Positions 52,201 to 60,545 of a stretch of DNA of 64,000 bases are shown here, piece by piece (position 1 is the first letter of the stretch; each line of letters opens with the position of its first letter). Both the position numbers and the translations under genes were made by a program. Source of the stretch: Nocardia acididurans (lineage in GTDB: Bacteria > Actinomycetota > Actinomycetes > Mycobacteriales > Mycobacteriaceae). The notes under the pieces were generated by a model that searched no databases, was not told the DNA's origin, and was given only the letters and a program-made list of their open reading frames with translations. The DNA is taken from the NCBI RefSeq assembly GCF_016741815.1, contig NZ_JAERRJ010000011.1:124001-188000 (forward strand). Reading direction: 5' to 3'.

Positions 52201-52836
52201 TCAGACCGATTCGACCGGAACCGGCTGAGCCAGGGTGAAGTTCATTTCCGGACCGTCCCGCCCGATGCGCACCGTGCGCTGTACTTCGAAACCGAATGCC
52301 GCGTAATAGGGGACATTCGCGTCCTTGCAGATTCCGCAGACCGGAGCCTGCTGCGCACTGCCCTGGGCGAGGACCCAGCGGACCAGTGCCCGGCCCACGC
52401 CCGCGGTGCGTTGCAGGCTGGGATCGGTGCCGAGATACACGAGGAAATGGTGTGGTTCCCGCGGTGCGACCTCGGCGTTGGCGGCATCGATGGCCAGGCC
52501 GCGGACGGTGGCCCGCGGACCCATGGCCCATAGCAGTTGTGGACCCGAGATGGCTTCTCGCCACAGGGTTCTGCGGTAGCCCGCGGGGTACCAGAGCAGG
52601 GCTCCGGCCACCTTTCCGTCGAGGTCGGCCACGGCCGCGCCGCCGGACGGCAGGAAGCGGTGGCGAATCATGATCCGCAGCATGTCCCGGGACCGGCGGT
52701 GCCGGATCTCGGGGTCCGGGAAAACGTACTCCTCTATTGGATCGTCCGTCGCGAAAGCGTCTGCGACGACCTTCACAATCGCGTCGATATCGTGCTCGGT
52801 CGCGCGCCGGATAACCGGTACAGCCGACTGCGCCAA
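52201..52836 (-). CDS. GNAT family N-acetyltransferase of the PKS/AOS unit
   Basis: The 211-residue protein has the GNAT layout: RRATEHDIDAIVKVVADAFATDDPIEEYVF, AVADLDGKVAGALLWYPAG, HHFLVYLGTDPSLQRTAGVGRALVRWVLAQ (acetyl-CoA loop), and VPYYAAFGFEVQRTVRI. The start is TTG 52836 with GAGGGA upstream. The PKS starts 58 nt after its stop on the same strand, so they are probably cotranscribed. It may N-acetylate the amine formed by the AOS; self-protection is an alternative. Confidence 0.8.
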   Translation of the reverse strand: MAQSAVPVIRRATEHDIDAIVKVVADAFATDDPIEEYVFPDPEIRHRRSRDMLRIMIRHRFLPSGGAAVADLDGKVAGALLWYPAGYRRTLWREAISGPQLLWAMGPRATVRGLAIDAANAEVAPREPHHFLVYLGTDPSLQRTAGVGRALVRWVLAQGSAQQAPVCGICKDANVPYYAAFGFEVQRTVRIGRDGPEMNFTLAQPVPVESV

Positions 52837-52899
52837 AACGGTCCCTCTTAAACATTCGTACCCGAGTGCCCGGCCTCGGTGCCGGGTCGCCCAGCTGCC

Positions 52900-52938
52900 C
52901 TACTGGACGCTAGCCTGAAACAGGCTACTGGACAGTAG
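52900..52938. promoter_or_regulatory. Nested palindromes upstream of the GNAT-PKS-AOS unit
   Basis: CTACTGGAC occurs at 52900-52908 and 52925-52933. Between them TAGCCTG-AAA-CAGGCTA (52911-52927) is a perfect 7-bp-arm repeat, and CTACTG-GA-CAGTAG (52925-52938) is another dyad. This compact array, 64-102 bp before the GNAT start, is the best candidate control region of the cluster; TetR-type binding is plausible. Confidence 0.55.
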
Positions 52939-53047
52939 GTTACACGCCGACGTCATTCTCGCCACCCGAAGATTCTTGTGGCATATGCCAATTCGCCACA
53001 CTATTGCCTGCCGATGGACCATCGCCTATGGTTGCGCGATCGTGCAC

Positions 53048-53566
53048 TCAGCCCAAAGAGCCCAGGATGTCCTGGGATTCGAGCAATCCGACGTCGCTCG
53101 GCGCCGCGCCCTCACCGAAGACGCGGCTGTGCTGTTTCGCTCGTAGCGAAAGGTGTGCCTCGGCGGGTTTGTCGAAGCCGTAGCGCCCTCGGGCGTCGTG
53201 CGGCGAGACGACCTCGCGCGTCACCGGCGGCACCTCGAGCAGAATCGGCCGCACCACCGGAAAGGTCATGGGTGAAAGTAGTTGCAGTAAAAGCAGTTCC
53301 GCGCGCCGATTCAGGTGGATGACGCGAAAGGCGAGCTTCAGCCACAGCGGCCCGTACTTCTCGTAGGCGTAGAGAATCGAATGCCAGGCCGTCAGATGAA
53401 TCCACAGTTGCGAGGCCGGATCGTTGGCGTCGTAGGGCTGCCCGCTGTACGGCTCGGTCCCGATGGCCTTGGAGTGAATCTTGTCCACCGCCGCCACCAG
53501 CGCCGGATCCAGCTCCTCATGCGGAACTCCTTTCGGAGCCGGGGTGTCGGCGGTGTGCGCCACCAT
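53048..53566 (-). pseudogene. Possible remnant of an MpaB-family (DUF2236) oxygenase
   Basis: The 172-residue frame contains pieces of the MpaB/latex-clearing-like oxygenase family, for example YDANDPASQLWIHLTAWHSILYAYEKYGP. Members are about 280-300 residues. Here the usual N-terminal His region is missing. The sequence also jumps from the YEKYGP helix directly to late segments (LWLKLAFRVIHLNRRAELLLLQLL), suggesting an internal loss of around 100 residues. The frame is open, and ATG 53566 has GGAGGTG upstream, so a short protein may still be made. It is encoded upstream of the PKS unit on the same strand. Confidence 0.5.
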
Positions 53567-53656
53567 CGGTGACGCACCTCCGCAAACAGTAGTAGGACTC
53601 ACTCGCGGCGAGCGTGAACTCGGCATCGCCCGCCGACGCGGTGTCCGGCCTGCCGG

Positions 53657-54268
53657 TCAGCCGCGGAACCACATGGGGCGCAGGGTGGGGCCGCCGTCGG
53701 GCAGTGCGATGGGCGTGCCGGTGTGCGCGAAACCGCAGCGTTCGTAGAGGCGGGCCGAACGTTCGGTGCTGGCCTCGAGGTAGGCGGGCAGGCTCGGTTC
53801 GGCTTTCATCCGATCGGTGATGATGGCCGCGCCCGCGCCCTTCCCGCGATGCTCCGGCAGTGTCACGATGACGTGCAGGTAGCGGTGCGGGAATTCGGTC
53901 GGATGGTGTGCGGCGGTGGCCGCCGTGACGGTGGCCATCCGGCGGAAGGGGCGCGAGTCCGGGAACTGCTCGGCCAGTTCGCGGAGCTGCGCGGCCTCGG
54001 CGGTCGCGCGGTCGAGCGAACTCACCTGCTGCCACAGCGACACCGCCCAGATCTCCGATTCGGTGCCCGCGAGCCAGATCTCGTCCTCGCGCAGCGCCTT
54101 GTCGATCAGCTCGGGGATGTATTGCGCCTTGTACTGCTCGGCGATCTCGTCATCGCCTTCCATCACCCAGTTCGTCACCACCTCATCGGCTCCCGCGAGG
54201 GTGAACACCCGGGCCACCTCCGCGGCCTCCGACAGCTCCGCGCGACGAACCACCAACTGCGTACCCAT
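53657..54268 (-). CDS. GNAT family N-acetyltransferase
   Basis: The 203-residue protein has GNAT features: QLVVRRAELSEAAEVARVFTLAGADEVV, YLHVIVTLPEHRGKGAGAAIITDRM (acetyl-CoA binding) and AYLEASTERSARLYERCGFAHTGTPIALPDGG. The overall pattern resembles the GNAT in the PKS unit, suggesting distant paralogy. ATG 54268 has GGGAGG 5 nt upstream. The substrate is unknown. Confidence 0.83.
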   Translation of the reverse strand: MGTQLVVRRAELSEAAEVARVFTLAGADEVVTNWVMEGDDEIAEQYKAQYIPELIDKALREDEIWLAGTESEIWAVSLWQQVSSLDRATAEAAQLRELAEQFPDSRPFRRMATVTAATAAHHPTEFPHRYLHVIVTLPEHRGKGAGAAIITDRMKAEPSLPAYLEASTERSARLYERCGFAHTGTPIALPDGGPTLRPMWFRG

Positions 54269-54359
54269 GACTGCCTCCCTGTTCGTGAACACCGTTCCGA
54301 CAGCCAAAGTAGGAGCCTGAAAGCACGTTTACGACAATTTCGTCACACTGGGGAGTGTG

Positions 54360-55250
54360 ATGAAATCGGGAACTCCCTGCACGGTGTGCGGGGAGACGAT
54401 CGACCAGCCCGGCCGGGGCCGCAAGCGCAGCTACTGCTCGCGCGCCTGCCAGGCCCGCGCCTACCGCGCCCGGAAACAGCCCGCGCCGACGCGTCGGCCC
54501 GCCCGCCCGGAGCGCCTGACCACGGTGGGCATCATCCGCGCCGCCGTCGACCTGGCGGATCGGTCCGGCCTCGACGGGCTCACCATGCGGCGGCTGGCCA
54601 CCGAACTCGGCGTGGCCACCGCCGGGCTGTACCGGCGCTTCCCCGACCGTGACGCGCTGCTGGCCGATATGGCGGAGTACGTCATCTCCGCCAATGAACC
54701 GGCAGCGGTCACCGGCGACTGGCGAGCCCGCCTGGGCGCGGAGGCGCGGACGGAATGGCAGCTCTACCAACGACATCCGTGGATGCTGCCGGTCCTGGCC
54801 CGCTCCCGCCCGCCCCTGGGCCCGGCGCTGCTCGATGTCCTGGAGCGGTCCTTCGCGGCGCTGGACCATCCCGCGCTGGACCGGGACACCATGCTCACGA
54901 TCTATCTCGCGGTCTCCGGTCTGGTGCAGGGCCTGGCCCTGCTCCCGGGCGCGGAACGCGGATACCTCGGCGAGGACACCGGCGACCACCGCCCCGAACG
55001 CGTCCAATTCGACAGTGGCGCAACCGATCCCCTCGAAATGCTGAGCCCGCGGGCGCACCCGACCCTCACCCGGCGCTTCGCCGACGCCGCGGCCGGTTTC
55101 GACCTGGACCTGGACCGCCTGCTCACCGACTGCGTCGACCTGCTGCTGGACGGCATCGCCGCCCGGCACTTCAGTGCGTCGCCAGCCGAACCACCGGATA
55201 CTCCCGACGCGCCTTGCTCTGATACTTCTGATAGCGCGGCTGCGCGGTGA
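54360..55250 (+). CDS. TetR family regulator with N-terminal Cys4 zinc-binding-like motif
   Basis: The 296-residue protein begins with a small basic motif with Cys7-x2-Cys10 and Cys26-x3-Cys30 (CTVCGE...YCSRACQARAYRARK), like a zinc knuckle. A TetR HTH follows (IIRAAVDLADRSGLDGLTMRRLATELGVATAGLYRRFPDRDALLADM) and then a TetR C-terminal domain (WQLYQRHPWMLPVLARSRPPLGP). The extra domain may add DNA contacts or metal/redox sensing. ATG 54360 or GTG 54357 is the start. Its 3' end overlaps the convergent Ddn-like gene by 80 bp. Confidence 0.82.
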   Translation: MKSGTPCTVCGETIDQPGRGRKRSYCSRACQARAYRARKQPAPTRRPARPERLTTVGIIRAAVDLADRSGLDGLTMRRLATELGVATAGLYRRFPDRDALLADMAEYVISANEPAAVTGDWRARLGAEARTEWQLYQRHPWMLPVLARSRPPLGPALLDVLERSFAALDHPALDRDTMLTIYLAVSGLVQGLALLPGAERGYLGEDTGDHRPERVQFDSGATDPLEMLSPRAHPTLTRRFADAAAGFDLDLDRLLTDCVDLLLDGIAARHFSASPAEPPDTPDAPCSDTSDSAAAR

Positions 55251-55608
55251 TGATCTGCTTCCACGCCTGCTCCCGCTCGGACCCGCCGAGCGTCGTCGGC
55301 GTCACCGCCACCGGCTGCTGCCCGTGCAGCTCCACCGCCGTCCGATCCGGATGCGCCTCCAGATTCCGATACCAGTCCGGATAGCCGCTGCCGCCCCCCG
55401 AGGCCACGATCAGCCAGTCGTCACCGTCGGCGAACCAGGACAGCGGCGTCTCCCGCTCCTGTCCGGTGCGCCGGCCCACGGTGTGCAGCACGAGCATGTC
55501 CATTCCCCAGAACTGCCCGCCCTTACGCCTGATCCGAGTGGTGGTGCGGGCGTTCATCGTTCGCTGCCACCACAGCGACAGGGCTCCACGCTTCCTGTTC
55601 TGCGACAT
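55171..55608 (-). CDS. Deazaflavin (F420)-dependent nitroreductase family protein (Ddn-like)
   Basis: This 145-residue protein matches the Ddn split-barrel family: GQFWGMDMLVLHTVGRRTGQERETPLSWFADGDDWLIVASGGGSGYPDWYRNLEAHPDRTAVELHG. Members bind F420 and reduce quinones or nitro compounds at the membrane. The basic N-terminal segment (MSQNRKRGALSLWWQRT) could associate with membrane. It is convergent with the Cys4-TetR gene. Confidence 0.9.
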   Translation of the reverse strand: MSQNRKRGALSLWWQRTMNARTTTRIRRKGGQFWGMDMLVLHTVGRRTGQERETPLSWFADGDDWLIVASGGGSGYPDWYRNLEAHPDRTAVELHGQQPVAVTPTTLGGSEREQAWKQIITAQPRYQKYQSKARREYPVVRLATH

Positions 55609-55689
55609 CCCAACCTCCGTTTCCTGGATCCGCTCTCCCTCCGACGGTAGGTCCGGCCCCTCGGCCAGCGCTTCTCGATTCCTGATCGG

Positions 55690-56559
55690 TCAGCTCAGGT
55701 TCGCGACGAACTCACGCATGGCCGCGGCGCATTCCGGGGCGTGGGTTTCCAGCAGCAGGTGACCGCCGTCGAAGACGTGGATCTCGAGCTGGTCGACGGT
55801 GCGGGCGTAGCCCATGATCTCCGCGAGATCGAAGAACGGGTCGTGGCGGCCCCACAGCACCAGACAGGGCGGCTTCCAGGTGCGGTGGTAGTCGGCCAGT
55901 TCGTCGAAGCGGGCGACGTGGGTGGCGTAGTCCTGGAAGAGCCGGAAGTGGGCGTCGATGACGCCGGGGCGGGTCATGCGCTCCCAGTCCAGATGCCAGG
56001 GCTCGGGTGACTGGTAGGGCAGGACGCGGTCGGGCAGGCCCTCCAGATACTGGTAGCGGGTGCCTTCGAAATTCAGCCATTCGGGCAGGCGGGCGCGGTT
56101 CTCCTCGGACGGGTCGGCCCAGAAGTCGCGGCTGGTGTCCCACTGCGGGCCGAGCCCCTCCTCGTGGGCGTTGCCGTTCTGCACGATCAGGCCCAGGACC
56201 CGTTCGGGATGCCGCGTGGCGAGGTGGTAGCCCACCGGAGCGCCGTAGTCGTGCAGGTAGACGAAGAACTTGTCGACGCCGATCCGGTCCAGGAGAGTTT
56301 CGATGGCGTCGGCCTGATGGGCATAGGTGTACTCCCACTTCTCGGGGTCGGGCGCGGAGGAGAAGCCGAAGCCGGGCAGATCGGGAGCGATGACGCGGCT
56401 CACCTCGCCCAGCGGAGCGAGCACATTGCGGAAGGTGTGGGACGAGCTCGGAAAACCGTGCAGCAGTAGGACGCACGGCTGGTCCGGGGTGCCGGTCTCG
56501 CGGTAGAAGATCTCGAGTCCGTCCACGTCCAGGGTGTGATGACGTGGTTTGACGTGCAT
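55690..56559 (-). CDS. Alpha/beta hydrolase, haloalkane dehalogenase / epoxide hydrolase-like
   Basis: The 289-residue hydrolase has the oxyanion HGFPSSSHTFR segment. The nucleophile elbow is Asp in VYLHDYGAPVGYHLATRHPE, the position used by dehalogenases and epoxide hydrolases rather than a Ser. An acid lies in WGRHDPFF and His in DGGHLLLETH. The lid segment includes FEGTRYQYLEGLPDRVLPYQSPEPWHLDW. ATG 56559 has GGAGG 8 nt upstream. Confidence 0.87.
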   Translation of the reverse strand: MHVKPRHHTLDVDGLEIFYRETGTPDQPCVLLLHGFPSSSHTFRNVLAPLGEVSRVIAPDLPGFGFSSAPDPEKWEYTYAHQADAIETLLDRIGVDKFFVYLHDYGAPVGYHLATRHPERVLGLIVQNGNAHEEGLGPQWDTSRDFWADPSEENRARLPEWLNFEGTRYQYLEGLPDRVLPYQSPEPWHLDWERMTRPGVIDAHFRLFQDYATHVARFDELADYHRTWKPPCLVLWGRHDPFFDLAEIMGYARTVDQLEIHVFDGGHLLLETHAPECAAAMREFVANLS

Positions 56560-56628
56560 GGCGTTCACCTCCGAGTGGGATCCGGGTCGGTATCGGGGTG
56601 CCCGGGCCCGGCCGGAAGTAACGCGGGA

Positions 56629-57627
56629 TCAGTACGGGTTGGCCTGCGCGGTCCAGCGGGCGGTCAACTCGGCGGTGCGGGCGCGCGGGAACGAGATTCG
56701 GGTGCGGTCGCCGTCGGAGGTGTAGCGGTCGGCGGGGGCGGCGGCGAGTGCGTCGAGCCAGTAGCCGGAGGTGAAGGGGATGTCGTCGCGGCCGGAACGG
56801 ATGCGCGGCACGGCCGTGAGGTCGACCTGCCCGAAGGGGGAGGGCGCGGGATTGGAGCCGACGAGCATGACGGCGTCGAAGGCGTAGGCGGTGCCGTCCC
56901 AGCTTCCGGCGGTGGACAGGGCCTTGTCGGCGGGCGAAATACCAAGGGGGAGAGCCAGTGTGCGCACCGGCCGCCCGGTGGCGGCGGTGATGGCGCGGAT
57001 GTTCTCGACCAGTTCGCGCTGGACCCCGGCGCTGTCCAGGCGGGCCAGGTTGGCGTGGGTGGCGGTGTGCGAACCGATCTCGTAGCCGTGCGCGGTCAGC
57101 CAGGGCAGGGCGCGGGCGTCGTTCGCGAACGGCTCGTTGTTGACGAAAAACGTTGCGGTGGTGCCGAAATCGGGGTGCTGGGCGCGGAACTGCTCCAGGA
57201 TGGCGACGGCGGTGTCGGGCACGGGCGCGCCGTCGGGGGTGAAGGCGACCTGGCTGGTGGTGGAGTCGTCGAAGGTGAGCACCACCGGATGCGTGCCCGC
57301 GGGCAGGTCGAACTCGCCGGATGCGTACTGGGACACCGTGATCGGCCGGTAGTTCTCGCGGTACAGCCGATCCAGTTCGGCGCGGAACTTCTCCGGCGTC
57401 TGGTCGTATTCGCCGAGTCCCGTCCGGTCGACCCGGTGGTACATGAGCACCGGGACCTGGCCCAGTTCGTTCGCGCCGACGGCCGCCGGATCGGGTGGCG
57501 GCGTGGTCGTGGTGACCGCGGCGGCCGGGGTGGCGGCGGTGGGTTCGGGGGATCCGCAGGCGGCGGCGAAACACAGCAGGAGTACCGACCCGGCGGTTCG
57601 CAGGGTCGTGACCGCGATCTTGGCCAT
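56629..57627 (-). CDS. Polysaccharide deacetylase lipoprotein (NodB domain)
   Basis: The 332-residue precursor has signal peptide and lipobox CFAAAC, a Thr/Pro/Ala-rich linker, then a NodB domain: VPVLMYHRVD, VVLTFDDSTTSQVAF (Asp-Asp metal/catalytic motif), ATFFVNNEPF and YEIGSHTATHANLARLD (the His metal ligands). It probably removes N-acetyl groups from peptidoglycan or a surface glycan. It is divergent from a glycoside-hydrolase-like gene, which may act on the same polymer. Confidence 0.88.
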   Translation of the reverse strand: MAKIAVTTLRTAGSVLLLCFAAACGSPEPTAATPAAAVTTTTPPPDPAAVGANELGQVPVLMYHRVDRTGLGEYDQTPEKFRAELDRLYRENYRPITVSQYASGEFDLPAGTHPVVLTFDDSTTSQVAFTPDGAPVPDTAVAILEQFRAQHPDFGTTATFFVNNEPFANDARALPWLTAHGYEIGSHTATHANLARLDSAGVQRELVENIRAITAATGRPVRTLALPLGISPADKALSTAGSWDGTAYAFDAVMLVGSNPAPSPFGQVDLTAVPRIRSGRDDIPFTSGYWLDALAAAPADRYTSDGDRTRISFPRARTAELTARWTAQANPY

Positions 57628-57706
57628 TCGCCGAACTCTACTGTCGTCCAAGCTGTTACGGAGAAGAGTCGTGAAGATCGCCCGGCGGGCGTGCCGGAGG
57701 TTCATA

Positions 57707-59074
57707 GTGGGGAGACTTCGAACGAGAGATGGTGTGCGCGTGCTGAAGAGGGTCCCGCGTGCCGGTCGATTGCGCCTGATCGTGGTGGCGGTCGTCGCGG
57801 TGGTGGCGCTGGTGGTGGCCGGGGTCGTGGTCGGAATGGTGCGGGGCAAGGTGGTGGCCGCACCCGATACCGAACCACCCGCACTCGAGATCGATCCGCT
57901 ACAACCGGTGCACTCCTATCGCGGTCCGGTCACGGTGCGCGGCAAGGCGTCCGGGGCCGCGACCGTCACCGCCGACGGCGTCACCGCGCAGGTCGGTGCG
58001 GACGGGGTCTTCGAGCTCACACTGCCCGCGCCGCCGCTCGGCACGACCATCGTCGCCACCGACGCCGCGGGCAATGCCACCACGCTGCCGCTGGCCGCCA
58101 CCGTGCAGGTGCCGCGCATCCGGGCCGTGCACGTGACCGCGCACGCCTGGTCCTACGAGCCGCTGCGCGAAGGCGTGCTGGATCTGGCGCGCCAGGGCCG
58201 CATCGACTCCGTGCAGCTCGACATCAAGGACGAGGACGGCGTCGTCGGCTACGACTCCGAGGTGCCGCTGGCCCGGGAATCGGGAGCCTCCGCCGGTATC
58301 TACGACGCCCGCGAAGCGCTGAAGACCCTGCACGACATGGGATTGCGGGTCATCGGCCGGATCGTCGCCTTCCGCGACGCCACCATGGCCGAATGGGCCT
58401 GGAATACCGGCCGCCGCGACTGGGTGATCCAGAATCCCGGCGGCGGACCGTACTCCAGCAAGTACGGCGCCATCGCCTTCACCAACTTCGCCAGCCCCGA
58501 AATGCGGCAGTACAACATCGATCTCGCCGTCGAGGCCGCGAAACTCGGCTTCGACGAGATCATGTACGACTACATCCGGCGGCCCGACGGTTCGATGTCG
58601 AGCATGGTCTTCCCCGGCCTCACCGATACGCCGAGCGCGTCCATCGCCGAATTCCTCAGGGAGAGCCGCGATCCCGTACGGAGTGCGGGCGCGTTCCAGA
58701 GCGCGGCGGTGTTCGGCATCGCCTCCACCCGCCCCGACGAGATCGCCCAGGACATCCCGGCCATGTCCAAGCATCTGGATTACGTTGCGCCCATGCTGTA
58801 TCCGTCGCACTGGGGTTCGGGCGAGTACAACGTGTCCAATCCGAACGCCCAGCCCTACGACATCATCTTCGCCTCGCTGGTGGACTTCCAGAAGCAGACG
58901 GCCGGCACCGGAGCCACCGTCGTCCCGTGGCTCCAGGACTTCAGCCTCGGCGTCAGCTACGGCGACGCCGAGGTGCGCGCCCAGATCGACGCCGCCGCCG
59001 CGCAGGGCATCAACTCCTGGATCCTGTGGAATCCATCGGTGCGGTATCACGGCGGGGCGCTGGATCCGGCGTGA
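57707..59074 (+). CDS. Putative glycoside hydrolase (DUF4015 type), membrane-anchored
   Basis: The 455-residue protein has one N-terminal membrane anchor (LRLIVVAVVAVVALVVAGVVVGMV), an Ig-like/Bacteroidetes-type stalk (about residues 55-130: VHSYRGPVTVRGKASGAATVTADG), and a TIM-barrel domain of the DUF4015 putative glycosidase family. The barrel has SVQLDIKDEDGVVGYDSEVPLA, IGRIVAFRDATMAEW, FTNFASPEMRQYNIDLAVEAAKLGFDEIMYDYIRRPDG and YVAPMLYPSHWG. GTG 57707 is chosen because GGAGG lies 6 nt upstream. It ends 65 bp inside the convergent PAP2 gene. Confidence 0.83.
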   Translation: MGRLRTRDGVRVLKRVPRAGRLRLIVVAVVAVVALVVAGVVVGMVRGKVVAAPDTEPPALEIDPLQPVHSYRGPVTVRGKASGAATVTADGVTAQVGADGVFELTLPAPPLGTTIVATDAAGNATTLPLAATVQVPRIRAVHVTAHAWSYEPLREGVLDLARQGRIDSVQLDIKDEDGVVGYDSEVPLARESGASAGIYDAREALKTLHDMGLRVIGRIVAFRDATMAEWAWNTGRRDWVIQNPGGGPYSSKYGAIAFTNFASPEMRQYNIDLAVEAAKLGFDEIMYDYIRRPDGSMSSMVFPGLTDTPSASIAEFLRESRDPVRSAGAFQSAAVFGIASTRPDEIAQDIPAMSKHLDYVAPMLYPSHWGSGEYNVSNPNAQPYDIIFASLVDFQKQTAGTGATVVPWLQDFSLGVSYGDAEVRAQIDAAAAQGINSWILWNPSVRYHGGALDPA

Positions 59075-60371
59075 ACCAGGTGACATAGAAGGTGTAGCTC
59101 AGCACGGCCAGCGCGCCGAGCAGGGCGATGCCGAACGGAATCGGATTGTGCGCCATGGTCATGGCGAGATAGCGGGAGGCGATCAGCACGCCCGCGAAGA
59201 CCGCGATGCCCATGGCCACCACCCGGATCCGGGCGGTGTCCCAGCCGCGATCCGGATCCCGCAGCGCGGATTCCACCGTCAGGCACAGCGCCGCGCCCGC
59301 GATGAGGTCGACGCCGTAGTGCGCGCCCAGGCCCAGCGTGGCCAGCAGCGTGCACACCAGCCAGAACGCGCCACCCCAGCGCAGCCACAGCGGCCCGCGC
59401 CGGGAGTGGATGAACAGTGACAGCGCCCACGCCGTGTGCAGCGACGGCATGCAATTGCGCGGCGTGATGGTGTCGAACGGCATGGCCTCCACCGAGGACG
59501 GCACCGGCGGAACCACATTCGGCCACACATCGGCCAATTCGTAGCCCTGGCCCCACGGTCCGAACGCCAGGATCGGGCCCACCACGGGGAAGAAGACGTA
59601 CCAGATCGGCCCGATCAGGCCGAGGGTCAGGAAGGTGCGCACCAGATAGTGCCGCGGCCACGCCGCGATCGTCACGTGCCGCAGCTGATAGGCCGCCACC
59701 ACGATCGCCGCCACCGGCAGTTCGAAATACACCCAGCGCACGATGTTCAGCGGCACCGGCCCGGCCGCCTCCAGCGCGTGGCCGACCACCCAGGACGGAT
59801 TGCCCAGCGCCCGATCGGCCAGCTGCACATACGGATCCAGCACCATGGGCCGCGCCCACGCGGTGATGTCCAGCCAGATCTCGCCGACCTTGGTCGCCAG
59901 GATCAACAGCGCCCCGAGTGCGATGGCGTGCAGGGCGGTGCGCCGCCGCTGCCCGGTCCAGCGCAGCGCGACCAGAGCGGCCATGACGGTGAGCACGATC
60001 GCCGGACCGTTTCCGACCGTGAACTTCTCGCCCTCGACGGCCCGGACAGCGACGTACACCACATCCAGTGCCACAGCAGCCGAAACGGCTATGACTCGCT
60101 CCCGCATGGTGATACCGACCAGTGCGAGCAGGAAACCGGCCCACGGCGTGGTCGCCGATTTCGGCACGCCCGCATAGTCGCGCCACAGGCTGGTGAGCGG
60201 ACCGAGGGCATTCAGGTGTGCGGCCATGATCTCCCCACCGACCAGGGCGAACACCGCCGCCACGGCAGCGGTCCAGAGCATCCAGGGCGGTAGCCGACGC
60301 GGTTGTTCGAATTGGCTCCCCACGGGCCCGGCCGGTGGGCCCGAGCTCCCTCTCGCGTCGTCGACAAGCAT
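59010..60371 (-). CDS. PAP2-superfamily membrane phosphatase / phosphotransferase
   Basis: This 453-residue protein has about 10-12 membrane segments. The C-terminal half has PAP2 motifs C2 (RNCMPSLHTAWALSLF) and C3 (LGAHYGVDLIAGAAL), with a poorly conserved C1. The large size and extra N-terminal membrane half recall the inositolphosphotransferase-like (Aur1/Ipt1) branch of PAP2 proteins more than simple lipid phosphatases. The role is probably lipid head-group dephosphorylation or transfer at the membrane. ATG 60371 opens MLVDDARGSSGPP. Confidence 0.83.
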   Translation of the reverse strand: MLVDDARGSSGPPAGPVGSQFEQPRRLPPWMLWTAAVAAVFALVGGEIMAAHLNALGPLTSLWRDYAGVPKSATTPWAGFLLALVGITMRERVIAVSAAVALDVVYVAVRAVEGEKFTVGNGPAIVLTVMAALVALRWTGQRRRTALHAIALGALLILATKVGEIWLDITAWARPMVLDPYVQLADRALGNPSWVVGHALEAAGPVPLNIVRWVYFELPVAAIVVAAYQLRHVTIAAWPRHYLVRTFLTLGLIGPIWYVFFPVVGPILAFGPWGQGYELADVWPNVVPPVPSSVEAMPFDTITPRNCMPSLHTAWALSLFIHSRRGPLWLRWGGAFWLVCTLLATLGLGAHYGVDLIAGAALCLTVESALRDPDRGWDTARIRVVAMGIAVFAGVLIASRYLAMTMAHNPIPFGIALLGALAVLSYTFYVTWFTPDPAPRRDTAPMDSTGSRS

Positions 60372-60545
60372 TCGGACATCGTAAACAGGACTTGAACGTG
60401 ATATCACCGGCCGATGAACAGCGGCTCGCAATCGGACACACCGAGGCCGGGTCTCGTCCTGCCGGATCGGGCCGACCGGCATATCCTTGATGTGCTCATG
60501 GGGGAGAACGCCGATTCAGGCGCAGGCGGTGGACGGAGAGTGCTC

